A stretch of 64,000 nt of DNA, taken from NCBI GenBank assembly GCA_003313425.1, contig NHZP01000010.1, positions 868,001-932,000 on the forward strand, read 5' to 3'. The first letter of the stretch is position 1; every line of letters begins with the position of its first letter. The notes under the pieces are model-generated. The model made no database searches, had not been told where the DNA came from, and was given only the letters and a program-made list of their open reading frames with translations. A program made the position numbers and the translations under genes. Below are positions 1 to 13,400 of the stretch, piece by piece. This DNA is from Pseudopyrenochaeta lycopersici. Its lineage: Eukaryota; Ascomycota; Dothideomycetes; Pleosporales; Pseudopyrenochaetaceae.

Positions 1-449
1 AAGCGGCTGCTGATCCATGTCAGCGTCATTGTCGTGTCGAGCACTAGGGCGTTGATGTAGAGCCGACGGCTAGGTAAGCCTGTTCGGAGACTGATTTGTT
101 TGGGTCTGAGGGCGTTGGATAACGGGTGTGATGGTGTTCGTGCATGGGCATGGGGCATAAGCTTTTCCTTGGGTTGGGGATTGAGGGGACGACAAGCATG
201 GCGAAGCTTCTGCCACCCCGCTTGGCTGGTTGGCACACGTCAGCTTTCCCAGTGAGCAAGGGAGAGTTAAGAGCTGTGCGTCGTGTTAAATGAGGACTTT
301 TGAAGTGATCTACTATTATTCGGTTTGGAAAGTGCTTTAGTGATTTAAGATTGTGATTGGTTTCGCGCGACTCTATTCTGTAGTAACGCCCTACTGTACT
401 AGGAAAATGCTATACTATATACATTGAAACACGGATTCAGAAAGGAAAT
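1..449. other. Left edge, no gene supported
   Basis: Only short open frames are present, with no recognisable domain or splice structure. The stretch lies downstream of the CoA-transferase gene and could hold its 3' end region and the flank of a gene outside the window. Confidence 0.5.
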
Positions 450-2125
450 CTATTCCATCTCCTTGAGATCCGGCGCAACCTCAAACTTAGCATCTGTTTT
501 CGCCCTGATTTCCTCCACACTCACACCCGGCGCGGTTTCCGTCAACGTAAGTGTACCTCTCTTTATATTTACTTGGAACACGCACAGATCGGTAATGATG
601 GTGCTCACACACTTCGCACCAGTCAAGGGGAGCTTGCACTCCTGAACGATCTTGCTGGAGCCGTCTTTGGCAACGTGCTCGGTCGCAACGACAACCTTAG
701 TCTCTTCAGGATTACTGACAAGGTCCATAGCGCCGCCCATACCCTTGAAAACCTTGCCGGGTACCATATAGTTGGCTAGATCACCAGATGCGCTGACCTG
801 TAACGCACCGAGAATGGACACATCAACGTGGCCGCCACGGATCATGCCAAAGGACTCGGCGCTGTCGAAGGTTGATGCGCCGGGGAGAAGCTCAACAGTC
901 TCTTTGCCGGCGTTGATAATATCAGGATCGAGTGTGTCCTCGGTCGGATATTGACCCATACCCAAGATGCCATTCTCACTCTGCAGCCAGACCTTCACGT
1001 CATCCGGTACGAAAGACGCTGCTGCAGTTGGGATACCAACGCCGAGATTAACGTAGTACCCGTGCTTAAGTTCCTTTGCAGCACGACGTGCAATGCGATT
1101 GCGGCTATCACCCTTGCTTGAGGACTTGCTGCTTGATGATGAAGGGTTTCGCAACTTCTTGATTTCAATTTGCTTGGGTGCTGTAGCGGGCACGATGCGA
1201 TCGACGAAGATACCGGGTAGATCAATCTCATTCGCGTCGAAAGTGCCAATTGGCACAATTTCTTCGGCTTCGACGATGGTAAGGCGGGCCGCTTTGGCCA
1301 TGATAGGCCCGAAGCCTTTGGTAGTGTATCTGAAGAAACATCAGCAATTACCAAAGACCCTGCTATATACTGTGGATCTTACCTGAATACGCAGTTCCCT
1401 GCTTCGTCGACTTTGTGCGCCCGGACAATTGCAACATCCCCCGTCAATGCAGTCTCCATAAGATACTTTTTGCCATTGAACTCTCTGACCTCTCTTTTCT
1501 GACCGAATCCGATTGCCTTACCCTCTTTGTCAAATTTGGCGGGAATCTGCCCATCTTGTAGTAGAGTATTCACAGCTGTAGGTGTGTAGAAAGCTGGAAT
1601 ACCTGCACCTCCAGCCCTCATTCTCTCTGCAAGAGTACCCTGTGGACACAGCTCGATTTCAATGCCACCACTCAGGTACTGCTTCTCTAATGCCTTGTTG
1701 TTTCCTAAGAAACTGATAATCAACTTCTTAACCTGGCCATTTTTCGTAAGGTGTGCCAAGCCTCCCACATCTTCGATACCAGCATTATTTGATACCGCGG
1801 TCAGAGAGTGTAGCGATTGCGAGCCGCGCTTGTGTATCGCCTGAATGAGTGTTTCTGCTACCCCGCACAGCCCAAAGCCTGCGCTGAGCACCGTCGACCC
1901 CGATTGTATATCTGCGACAGCTTCGTCGGCGTCTTTAAAGAGCTTAGACTTCGAGCGGTCAATAGCGGGGGCGCGATCAGCTACGATGCTTCGCCTCTGG
2001 TTTGTGAATCTCCATTGTGGCGCTAGTGAGCGTGCAGCTCGCAATTGTGAAGGGAGTGGTCGTCGCGAGCAAATTCGTGAAGGGAGTGCAGCTAGCAATC
2101 GGTATGAGGAGGGTACCGCGTCCAT
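450..2125 (-). CDS. Succinyl-CoA:3-ketoacid CoA-transferase, mitochondrial
   Basis: Two exons on the minus strand, 2125-1383 and 1329-450, joined across a 53-nt GT-AG intron, give 540 residues. The splice restores the conserved junction VFRYTTKGFGPIMAKAA. The enzyme (SCOT, two fused CoA-transferase family I domains) moves CoA from succinyl-CoA to acetoacetate in the mitochondrial matrix. The N-terminal about 45 residues are rich in Arg/Ser/Leu and nearly lack acids, as in a targeting presequence. The A-type domain follows; the B-type domain after the intron carries SENGILG, whose Glu is the family's catalytic residue that forms the CoA thioester. A Ser/Lys-rich linker near the domain boundary is a usual hinge. 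The ATG at 2125 gives a plausible presequence; the frame runs further upstream without a good start. It is the first of three minus-strand genes in a row. Confidence 0.93.
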
Positions 2126-2980
2126 TGTGAGGTAAACTAGTGGATTACAACGAAGAGCGCTCTGGTCTGGATATAATAGATAGCGTGGACGGCCTCGAAT
2201 TAATCCCGAAATCGGCTGACAACGGATATGGTCGCAATGTTGTTGTATCACAACAAGAGCCGTCGGCTCTGCAATGACCTTCGCACGTTTTTCCGAGTAC
2301 CGTCATCATTCCGAGGGCGATGACGGTGCTAGAAGAGGAGCCGAAGACCAGGAATATGAGCGGGGAACAGCTCTTGGTACGTGGCAGATGATTGGCTAAC
2401 GGCGCCGGCGTCTTGGAGGTCCGGGACACACCGGGATGCCTGATGGGGCACTAGCGAATCGCATCAACACCATACTCCCTCAGAGCCGAGTTCCTTCAAT
2501 GCAATGCGGCGCCTCAGATCAGGAAACTTGCATCAACGCTCCCGGTCTCCTGTTCCTCCGCTGCATCATCCAGTCACCGATTTGAGCGGGACACGATAGC
2601 CTTCTCTGTATTGTGGCTGCTGATCGCAAGCTCAATTTGTATCTGTGGCATTGATTGCGTTGAATTTGGATTCTCTGGTAGACAGAAATCCTCAATCATG
2701 CTGGTTTCAACCTAGAACTATCAGAAAGCACTAATGTATTTCATGTGGATATCTTCTCGTGGCCGTCATAGGGAGCCTTGAAGCGATCAACACGATGCGG
2801 CCCTCGAGAAGCCATTACAAGCATCAGTGAAGTTTGTATCGCACCCGCTCATCGCTCCAAGATATCGTTTTGCAGCACAATGAGGCTGGAAAATACAACA
2901 AGATTTGTGCTTGCCACAACGACAATGGAACTGATACTGAAGTGGAGTGGCTGTGTGATGTATGACTCAATTGGCATTGA
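2126..2980. other. Intergenic, CoA-transferase promoter and regulator 3' flank
   Basis: No coding signal is seen. The left part should hold the promoter of the CoA-transferase and the right part the 3' region of the Zn2Cys6 gene. Short frames here lack domains or splice sites. Confidence 0.5.
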
Positions 2981-5239
2981 TCATGGATAGTTGAAATCTG
3001 GTAGATTCATCCAATCTGTCCACAATGGATTGCTGTCATCCCAAGGAAGATCGAGAAGCGCGGTCGAGAAGATATCGGAGTTTGTAACGGTCTCGTTTAC
3101 TTCGTTGTAGGACATTGTAGAGAAAGGCAAAGTATCTGGCCAAAAGCTCGAGATGTGATCACTTGTCAGATGGCTTGTTAAGACTGCAGCGTCTGTAGCA
3201 GAAGGTGACAGGAGATCTGGTATTGCTATTGCTGGGGCGAGGTCTTGCAAAGGATATTGCGACGGGCGATCGATGTTCGGCGCTTGCTTGACCAGAACTC
3301 GTAGAAATCGTCCGTACACAACGGATGCACCATTTCTGTGACTCGGAGTGCTGCCAATACGCTCCAACACTGTGGCGGTCTCTTCGATCAGGTTGCGAAC
3401 GCTGGGCGCAAGGCTCTTGTTGCCGCTCTTTTCAGGCACTGGCGCGCTTAAAGCAAGTGCGATACTTGCTGCGAAACATATCATGGTAACTGTATTGTTC
3501 GGCATAGACTTGAGGCGCGCCTCGCCTTGAATAGCTGCTCGCATGACGTTGAGAGCAGATGATAAGGCAGATGCGCGGAAAGAACGCTTGACCTCTGGTG
3601 GAGCGCTTGGGTGGTTCAAAAGCATAGAGTATGTCGAAAGGCGTGTGTGAGTAACGAGAATCTCCACGTATGGCGGCAAGTTCCTACTCTCAGGATCGCC
3701 AATTACTAAGGTCCAGGTCAATAGCCATTTATCGAAGAAATCGTTGATGGCTTTGTCGATGTCTTGGGCAACCTTTGATCCTATATCGATAACGCGGTAG
3801 CTGTCACATCGCGATCTGACATTTGCAAAGAGATCATCGAGGTCTCTGCGAAGTACTGCCATGGACACAAGTGGACCATCCTGGATGTCTGAATTTTGGT
3901 GATAGTGCCACTTGTCGCTGTGCTGTATCAGAGCAGTTTTGGGGATACAGTAACTGCGGCCTCGAGCCAGGCAGACGCCGCGCTCTAAAACGAACAATGC
4001 AATCCACACTCTTTCTCTACGACGTAGTAGCCGTCGTCCCCATTCAGAATCTACGTCAACATCTTCAAAGCCATCCATAGTCAGCGCTTTGCTTGCATCG
4101 AGACAGTCGGCTTTCGATATTTGCCTTATGAGCTCCGGACTAAAGGATGAGGATGGAACGATGATCTTATCCAGAGAAAGGTCGAGCGCAATGGAAAGTG
4201 CGGTGGCAAGGTAAAGGCTAGTATCATCGTCGCTTGCGTGTGATCCTGGAGGCATCCAGGGAATACTGACTATCAAAGCGAGCACGATTTCCACAGATCT
4301 GAACTTCCTGACAATGACTTGCTCCGCTAGAAACCTTCGATGTAGAAGCAGTCTTTTAGCTAACGATGCAGCTTCTGGCAAGAAGATGGCTGTCATCGCA
4401 AGCAATGTCGTGAATAGGAAGGCCGACCGATTTCGAACAAATGGTAGTGTGTGTACTAATGGATCAAGTCCCCAGCGAGTATGCGCCAATTTCTCGTGAA
4501 AGCTATGCATCTTTGTTAGTCGCGACCAAGCATGTGAAGTTGATGAACGTACTATCGTAGAAGCATTTTCGCTTCTTCCATGGTCACTAATCCAACGTCG
4601 ATGGGGTCTAAGCCGGGTCCTTGGTCGAGACTCGCTTTCATCGGCAAGAAGAATCGATGTACGTCTGAGAAAGCACTATGTTCGCTTCCATTAATCTTAC
4701 TTCCTGGTGTCGATGGATTATTTTCCAGAGCATGTGGAGATGCAATTCGGAGATCTGAAGCTCGGGCAAGCAGTTGAAGGGGATTTTCAACTCCTTCCAG
4801 CGCCAATTGATCGTCGCTTGATGTCCCGGTCTCTTCTTTCACGGTAACAATAGCATCGTTGCTTGAAGGTGATCGAATTCCCATATGCTTGGACTCAATT
4901 TCATCTCCTTGCGCCTCACCCAAAAGTCTTTGCAGATGTTGCAGCGTACTTTGACTAGTAGTGACATCAGACTTCCTCTTCTTGAGAGCTTCTTCGACCT
5001 GGTAGATGGCTTTTTCGAGCCCAGAGCGCTTGCTAAGATGACAATGAGCATGGAAGATTTTACTGCATCAGATTGCTCTCTTACTTTTTTACACCCTTTT
5101 GCCTGCCGATGTGAAATTCAGGTATTACACATTCTGCGCTGATGTGTTCGCATCTCTCGCAGATTGATGCTCCTTCATCGCGCCGGCACTTGATTTTGCT
5201 TCTGCGGCAATTAAGACACGCCGCTTGCTTGGTATTCAT
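2981..5239 (-). CDS. Zn(II)2Cys6 fungal transcription factor
   Basis: Three exons, 5239-5085, 5032-4553 and 4502-2981, give 718 residues; the introns are 52 and 50 nt, the second with a CTAAC branch site next to its acceptor. Residues about 7-40 form the binuclear zinc cluster: ACLNCRRSKIKC, then a loop and ICERCEHISAEC. A basic linker and a short heptad-like helix (LEKAIYQVEEALKKRK, then QSTLQHLQRLL) follow and suggest a dimerisation coiled coil. The central and C-terminal part resembles the fungal-specific middle homology region, including an FVLERG-type motif. The protein should be a nuclear DNA-binding regulator that binds CGG-type half-sites; its targets cannot be read from sequence. It sits between the CoA-transferase and the thioesterase, in the same orientation, so it may regulate these neighbours; that is inference. 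The zinc cluster exon is easily missed because it is only 155 nt. Confidence 0.9.
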
Positions 5240-5831
5240 TCCGCGAGCTTGTTGAGGTTGTGGGGCAAGATGTTAGGAAAATACTGAATCTTGATGAAGG
5301 TTAGCCAGCTTCAGCATCCTTTGCGCCAGCCGATTGGTGATTGTAAAGGGCCGAAAATACATTCAGGCAGCAAAATTGCTGCCAAACGTTTCGCAGTGCA
5401 CCCGAGAAGTAGGTGAGGCTCGGTCTGCAGGGTGTGAGGGCCTAGCGCATGTGGATCTTGGATCATTCAGATGGGATCGAGGAGGGTGAGGAGCTCGGAC
5501 AGCCGTTCGGTGGGCTCGCAGTTGAAACTACAGCTGTGCTAGCCTGTTGCGCTCTAGTCTAAACCCTGACCCAGGTTGATAAAGCTTCCCCTCGGTTCGC
5601 GTCCAGTATTCAGAGCATTGTGGAGGGAGTGCATCATAATTGAGATATTAAGCAAGAATGATACTATCACGTGATGCTATGAGAAAGCTGCCAGTACACG
5701 CAATCAAACAAAGTTTGTCTACGCTCTACACGCTCGATTCAGAGTTCAAGTAGCATAATGAAATACAATTAAAATAAAGTTGCAAACACGCAAAAATAAT
5801 ACAAGAATTCACACAAGTCTATTGGACGTCT
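5240..5831. other. Intergenic, regulator promoter and thioesterase 3' flank
   Basis: About 590 nt without coding signal. The right end (about 5700-5830) is AT-rich and probably carries the thioesterase 3' UTR; the left part should be the promoter of the Zn2Cys6 gene. Confidence 0.5.
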
Positions 5832-7003
5832 TTACAGCTTGCTGTCGTTCTGTCGTAAACGTACGACGCCCTACACTAAGTTAGTCTGGGGAAGCTGGAA
5901 ATGGACGGACAGGTTGCTTACCTCCTGGACGCAGGTTGCAATGAGCGTGCCGTCTTGCGTATACATCCTCTGGAACACAAGCCCTCGACCGTCGCCGGCC
6001 CAAGGTGTCTCCATATCTGTGAAGATCCATTCATCGGCTCTGAAATTCCGTGGGTTGTGGAAGTAGATAGTATGATCCAGGCTGACCATCATACCGATTT
6101 CTGGCGTGGCATCTTGCGTGATATCCTCGCCATTCTTCAATCTGCGGAGACGTTGGATATCTGCCTCGTCTACGAATTTCATACGCCTCAGCTCGGTTTC
6201 GTCCATCTCAAGCAGTTTCTTGAGCATTTCTTCGTCAATGCTTGACTTTGCTTTGCTCTTGCGTTGAGTGGAATATCGCCAGAGCTTGTGGGCGCGAGCG
6301 ATGGTGCCGATGAAGTAGCTGTCTGACATGTAGGCGATGGCGGAGAGGTGTGCTTCGTGTCCGCCCGCAGGAGAGATCTTGCCGCGTGCTTTCATCCACT
6401 GCCTGCATTTCTTCAGATGAGGCTGGTTCGAGTCATCTGTGGTGTATCAGTAATCGCATGCTCAAGCCTTGGCATGTGAAGGGGCGTACCATTCTCAATG
6501 GGCAGTCTTTGGCTCTGGAACGGGCTCCTGCCACCATTCATTTCCAAGTCATCCATGCCCTCGACAGGCCCTGGCACGTCTGGCATTGGGTATACATGCT
6601 CAACCTTTTGCTCTCCTCCGCTGTTCTGCCGGACGAAGCTCATGGTTGTTGTGAAGATAACCTTCCCCCTCTGTCGTGCCTGGACAGTTCGGGTAGCGAA
6701 TGACTTTCCTGACCTGACGCGCTCTACATGGTATATGATGGGTATCTCAGCGTTCCCGGCAAGCACGAAGTAGCAGTGCATTGAGTGAACAGTGAACTCG
6801 GGGTCGACGGTTTTTTGCGCGGCACTGAGCGTCTGCGCAATTGCAGCACCGCCGAAGATGCCGCGCGCACCTGGTGGATGCCATAGCGGTCTTGTGTTCG
6901 TGAAGAGGTCGGGATCAATGTCGGATAGTTGCGTCAACTCGAGCACATTCTCGATGTTGGACTGCGAGTGATCAACGGGCGGCGGGCGAATGAGAGTCGC
7001 CAT
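5832..7003 (-). CDS. Peroxisomal acyl-CoA thioesterase II (TesB/ACOT8 type)
   Basis: Three exons, 7003-6490, 6436-5922 and 5870-5832, give 355 residues. The fold is a double hotdog. The N-terminal half has WHPPGARGIFGGAAIAQTL and VHSMHCYFVLAG; the C-terminal half has GMMVSLDHTIYFH and WIFTDMETPWAGDGRGLV, both typical of acyl-CoA thioesterase II. The last exon is only 39 nt and encodes a C-terminus ending in SKL, a canonical type 1 peroxisomal signal. The enzyme should hydrolyse acyl-CoA to fatty acid and CoA in peroxisomes. If the last intron (5921-5871) is retained, or if an acceptor 5 nt upstream is used, the protein loses SKL. The start at 7003 is the first ATG; the frame is open a little further upstream only without an ATG. 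It is divergent from the CPS1-like gene, 464 nt away. Confidence 0.92.
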
Positions 7004-7467
7004 GTCGACCAAAGTATACAGTGTCTGTGTAGAAGGTGAGTGAGTCTAAAGAGTCAGCCAGGAGACATTCACAAGATTATGTTTGTTACTTCGGCCGATG
7101 CATGACAGCTGAAGCGTACATCCTCGAGCCGAGGCATAGGAATAGCCTAGTGGCCCACATGAATGCGACAAGCTTCAGGGCTGACTAACGCGGAGGATGC
7201 GCCAAGGGCAGGAGCAGGCGAGCGCTGAAGCAGCAACGTCATACTGGTGGTCTGGCGCGTACCTGACTTGCTTCTGCCAATGTGCGCTTTGAACCATCAC
7301 CAGCAAGCCCGGCCATTGACTGGCTTCCCATTTCACGCGAGCATCTGTCCTCTATGCGCCCTATACTGGCTGGTGGCGCCACGCATTCTTAACATTGTCA
7401 TGTAACGGGCCGCCACTTTGCACACTCGCTCTACTTGGCCACCGTCCGCCCGTTTTGGAACACCACC
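7004..7467. promoter_or_regulatory. Shared divergent promoter, thioesterase and CPS1-like gene
   Basis: The 464 nt between the two start codons must hold both promoters, since the genes are transcribed away from each other. I see no convincing TATA box. The spacing makes co-regulation possible but does not prove it. Confidence 0.6.
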
Positions 7468-10400
7468 ATGGCCGAGAACCCAGAGTTGCAGGTGAAGCTG
7501 CAGGAGCTGGACCACGAGCTGGAAGAGGGCGACATCACCAAGAAAGGGTCCGTCGGTTCCGACCTGTCAAGTGTCGCATCCCCGCTCGTGCGCTAACGAA
7601 TCGCACAGCTACGAAAAGCGTCGAACCTTACTCCTGTCGCAGTATCTCGGCCCGGATTTTGCAGCGCAGTTGCAGAATGAGCTGCGGCAGCAGAGTCCAA
7701 CTCAGAGCGAGGGCTCCGGCTCTCGCAGCGCATCCCTCGCGGCCCTCTCTGGCCCGCAACAACCCCCACAAATCGAATTGCCACGCCCAGAATCATACCA
7801 TGACAGCTCGGCCCCGAGCACCATGGTCACCTCGCACTATCCCAGCTCCTCTGTAAGCAGCACAGGGAACTCGCAGTACATGGCATATCCGCCCAGCCAA
7901 GTAGGACGCTTCCAAGAGAAGCAGCTGGGAATCCGGACCACCTCACTGCAACGCAATACCTCACAGTTGTCTCAAGGAAGTGAGACCTTCATCCCGCGGC
8001 CGCAAACGCCTGAATACAACTACTCGCGAGAGGGCACTATGATGGGCAACTATGCCTTCAATCCAGACACCCAGCAGGGCTTTGACGGATACCCCTCGCC
8101 TGGAGACGCAAGCCGAAGAAGCACCATGCTGGAAGTGAACCAGGGCTATTTCTCTGATTTTACAGGACAGCAGATGCAAGACCAGCGAGATTCGTACGGC
8201 GGGCCTAACCGCTACTCGTCCGGCGATGCCTTCTCCCCTACCGCTGCGATACCCCCTCCTATGATGAACCCGAATGACCTGCCAGCAGGCGTGCTGGACA
8301 CGATGCTTCCCCTCGAGCCGCGAGACCTGCCCTTCGATGTCTACGACCCACATAATCCGAACATCAAGATGTCCAAGTTCGACAACATTGGTGCCGTGTT
8401 GCGTCATAGAGGCCGCACGCAGCCGCGGAGCACGGCCTTCTGGGTACTGGACTCGAAAGGGAAAGAAACAGCGTCTATAACCTGGGAGAAGGTAGCAAGC
8501 CGTGCCGAGAAGGTCGCAAAGGTGATCAGGGACAAAAGCAATCTTTACCGAGGCGATCGTGTAGCGTTGGTATACAGAGACACGGAAATCATCGAATTTG
8601 TTGTTGCCCTGATGGGTTGCTTCATCGCAGGCGTTGTTGCAGTCCCGATCAATAGCGTGGACGACTACCAAAAACTCATTCTCCTCCTGACCACCACACA
8701 AGCACATCTCGCTCTGACCACGGATAATAATCTGAAGGCTTTCCATCGTGACATCAGTCAAAACCGTCTGAAGTGGCCTAGCGGCGTCGAGTGGTGGAAG
8801 ACCAATGAGTTCGGCAGCTACCACCCAAAAAAGCATGATGACACTCCCGCATTGCAAGTCCCTGAAGTAGCTTACATTGAGTTTTCGCGAGCTCCTACCG
8901 GCGATTTACGGGGTGTCGTCCTCAGCCATCGAACTATCATGCATCAAATGGCCACTATCTGCGCTATAATCAGCACAATTCCAGACGGACGCCACAAAAC
9001 GGACACGCTCCCCGGGCATCTGAGAGATGCAACCGGAAAATTTCTCGCACCAGCGCCTCGAAGACTACCTACCGAGATAATTCTCAGCTATCTCGATCCA
9101 CGTGAAAGTGCAGGTCTCATTATTAGTGTTTTGTTTGCGGTCTACGGTGGGCACACTACAGTATGGTTGGAAGCGCCTACGATGGAAACCCCTGGTTTAT
9201 ACGCACATCTTATAACTAAACACAAGGCTAACATACTGGTTGCTGATTATCCTGGTCTTAAACGTGCTGCTTACAACTACCAGCAAGACCCCATGGCGAC
9301 AAGAAACTTCAAGAAGAATTCGGAACCCAACTTTGGATCAGTAGAGATTTGCCTCATTGACACTCTCACCGTGGATTGCGAATTTCACGAGATTTTAGGA
9401 GACAGATGGTTTAGACCGATGAGGAATCAAAGAGCCCGAGAGCTTATTGCACCTATGTTATGCTTACCCGAACATGGTGGGATGATCATATCTGTGCGCG
9501 ATTGGTTAGGAGGCGAAGAACGTATGGGATGTCCCTTAAGCATAGCCCAAGAAGAGCCGGACGATGAAGATGATACAGAGGATACAAGTGCGCTCAATGG
9601 CTATTCGAGTCTCATTGGTGGAGGTAGCACCAACAATTCTAAAGACAAGAAAAAGAAGGCGCACACTAATTTAACCGAGATTCTACTTGATAAAGAAGCA
9701 TTGAAGATGAACGATGTTGTAGTGCTCGCAATCGGAGAAGAAGCGAGCAAGCGTGCAAACGAGGCTGGTACCATGAGGGTTGGTGCTTTTGGATATCCCA
9801 TACCAGATGCCACGCTTGCTGTTGTGGATCCCGAGACCAATCTACTCTGTTCACCCTACTCGATCGGCGAGATCTGGGTGGATTCGCCTTCCCTGTCTGG
9901 TGGCTTCTGGCAACTTCAGAAACACACCGAGACGATCTTTCATGCGCGGCCGTATCGCTTCGTTGAAGGTAGTCCGACACCGCAATTGCTTGAGCTTGAA
10001 TTTCTTCGCACTGGACTTCTTGGCTGTGTTGTAGAAGGCAAGATCTTTGTGCTGGGCCTCTACGAGGACCGTATCCGGCAACGGGTCGAATGGGTCGAGC
10101 ACGGCCAGTTAGAGGCTGAGCATCGATACTTCTTTGTACAACATCTTGTCACAAGCATCATGAAGGCCGTTCCTAAGATATATGACTGGTAAGTCGGAAT
10201 ATCTCGCAAGCAGGCTTTTGCTCACGTGAAGTAGCTCGTCTTTCGATTCATATGTGAACGGAGAGTACTTGCCAATCATTTTGATTGAGACACAGGCTGC
10301 GTCAACTGCGCCTACCAATCCTGGTGGGCCACCGCAACAGCTCGATATTCCATTCCTCGATTCCTTATCAGAACGGTGTATGGAGGTGCTGTATCATGAA

Positions 10401-13400
10401 CACCATTTGCGAGTATACTGTGTTATGATCACAGCGCCGAACACGCTCCCGCGTGTTATCAAGAATGGCAGACGGGAGATTGGCAACATGCTTTGCCGAA
10501 GAGAGTTCGACAATGGTTCTCTACCCTGTGTCCATGTCAAGTTTGGTGTCGAACGATCCGTCCAGAATATTGCTCTTGGTGACGACCCCGCTGGCGGCAT
10601 GTGGTCGTTCGAAGCATCGATGGCGCGTCAACAGTTTCTAATGCTGCAAGATAAGCAGTATTCAGGAGTGGATCACCGAGAGGTTGTGATTGACGATCGG
10701 ACTTCGACCCCACTAAACCAATTCTCCAACATCCACGACCTTATGCAATGGCGTGTTTCGCGACAGACTGAAGAACTCGCATACTGTACCGTGGATGGCA
10801 GGGGAAAGGAAGGCAAAGGTGTCAACTGGAAGAAGTTCGACCAGAAGGTCGCCGGTGTTGCCATGTACCTTAAAAACAAGGTCAAGGTACAAGCAGGCGA
10901 CCATCTTCTACTGATGTATACGCATTCAGAGGATTTCGTCTTTGCGGTTCATGCATGCTTCGTACTCGGAGCTGTCGCTATTCCTATGGCACCAATCGAC
11001 CAGAACAGGTTGAATGAAGATGCGCCTGCCCTGTTGCACATCATTGCAGACTTCAAGGTTAAGGCTATCTTGGTAAATGCGGATGTTGACCACCTTATGA
11101 AGGTCAAGCAAGTGTCGCAGCATATCAAGCAGTCAGCCGTCATTCTCAAAATCAATGTGCCACACATTTACAACACTTCGAAACCACCAAAGCAATCAAG
11201 TGGCTGTCGCGACCTCAAGCTTACGATACGGCCCGCTTGGGTGCAAGCAGGATTTCCGGTCTTGGTCTGGACATACTGGACGCCCGATCAAAGACGAATC
11301 GCTGTGCAGTTGGGCCACAGCCAGATCATGGCGCTCTGCAAGGTACAGAAAGAAACATGTCAAATGACAAGTACAAGACCAGTGCTTGGATGTGTGCGCA
11401 GCACAATAGGGCTCGGCTTCATTCATACCTGCGTCATGGGCATTTTCCTCGCTGCGCCGACCTATCTCGTCTCACCTGTCGATTTTGCGCAGAATCCAAA
11501 CATACTCTTCCAGACTATGGCAAGATACAAGGTCAAAGATGCATACGCAACCAGCCAGATGCTCGATCATGCCATTGCGCGTGGTGCTGGGAAATCAATG
11601 GGTCTCCACGAGATGAAAAACTTGATGATCGCTACCGATGGCCGACCCCGTGCGGACGTTTGTAAGTCCTGACCGTTGCAGTTGTTTGTCGCGAATGCTA
11701 ACCCCAGGCCAGACCAAACAGTTCGTGTACATTTTTCAGCTGCAAGCCTCGATAGGACTGCTATCAACACGGTTTACTCGCACGTCTTAAACCCCATGGT
11801 GGCATCGCGTTCGTACATGTGCATCGAACCAATAGAACTCTATTTAGATGTCAGTGCCCTGCGGCGAGGTCTCATCATGTCTGTGGACCCAGACGTTGAA
11901 TCAAATGCTCTGCTCGTCCAAGACTCTGGCATGGTGCCCGTCAGTACGCAAATCTCTATTGTCAACCCGGAAACAAATCAACTCTGCCTTGTCGGTGAAT
12001 ACGGCGAGATCTGGGTGCAGTCCGAAGCCAATGCTTATAGCTTCTACGGGTCGAAAGAGCGACTTGACGCGGAGCGTTTCAATGGCAGAACAATTGATGG
12101 CGACCCAAATGCGCGCTACGTACGTACTGGCGATTTAGGCTTCTTACACAATGTCACACGGCCTATCGGGCCCAATGGCGCTCCAGTGGACATGCAAGTC
12201 CTTTTTGTGCTGGGAAGTATCGGCGACACGTTTGAAGTTAACGGGCTGAATCACTTCTCGATGGACATCGAACAGTCAGTAGAACGCTGTCATCGAAACA
12301 TTGTACCTTCAGGCTGGTATGTCTCTTTACCTTCTTTCATTTCACCCAAACTGCGCTGGCAGACTACTGACGTCCTCTAGCGCTGTATTCCAGGCCGGTG
12401 GCCTTGTTGTTGTAGTGGTCGAAATCTTCCGCCGCAACTTTCTCGCCTCCATGGTTCCAGTCATTGTCAATGCTATCCTTAACGAGCATCAACTCGTTAT
12501 TGACATTGTGGCTTTCGTTATCAAAGGAGACTTTCATCGCTCACGACTGGGCGAGAAACAAAGAGGAAAGATTCTGGCGGGGTGGGTAACGAGAAAGATG
12601 CGCACGATTGCGCAGTATAGTATCAGGGACCCCAATGGACAGGATGCATTAGGGCAGACGATGATCACAGAAGAGCCTGTGGGGAGAGTGAGCACTAGTA
12701 CCAGCGGTATGATGCGTGGTCCTGGAGGACCTGGTAGCATCAAAAATTCGCTCAGGACGGGAAGTACGCTGGGTATGACTGCGCAGGCAAACAATTTGGC
12801 ATTGCAGACAAATGCACAGGAACTGTCAGGACAGCCCGCTCAAGCACCCGACTTTGCGCCAGGAGCACCTGGAATGTCAGAGATGTCTGGCCAAGATCTT
12901 TCATACTATCCAGAGAGGATACCAGAGCTAGGCACAGAGACTCATGATCTGCATGACAAAACACCGACAGATGCGAGACAATCATTCCTATCTCGCACGG
13001 AGCAACCTGGTCAGATAGACTACTCTCCTATCGATCGGACGGGAGTATTTGACGATGCTACACCGCCCGAGACCTACCAGAACTCATATCACCCGCAGCA
13101 ATACGGTATGGCGACTGCGAACGCACCCTTACCGGACATTCTCCGACCGGGGCCTTCAGACGAGGGTTTTGCGTCGCATTCAAATACTTTTTACAGTGAC
13201 AGTACCCCCTACGACGCATATGCGAAGGAGCCATTGGATGACCACTGGGAAAACAGCACTGGCAACGGAAGCAATGATTATGCAGATTACTACGGAGGTA
13301 GTGGCGGTGGTGGAGGCGGCGGAGGCGGATTAAGAGTAGCCAATCGAGATTCCACTGAGAGCGAGAGCGCAGATGAGACCTGGCGGCGGGATGCATTGGC

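Noticed and set aside
7961..8857. Minus-strand frame of 298 codons inside the CPS1-like gene
   Set aside because: Shadow of the conserved coding strand.
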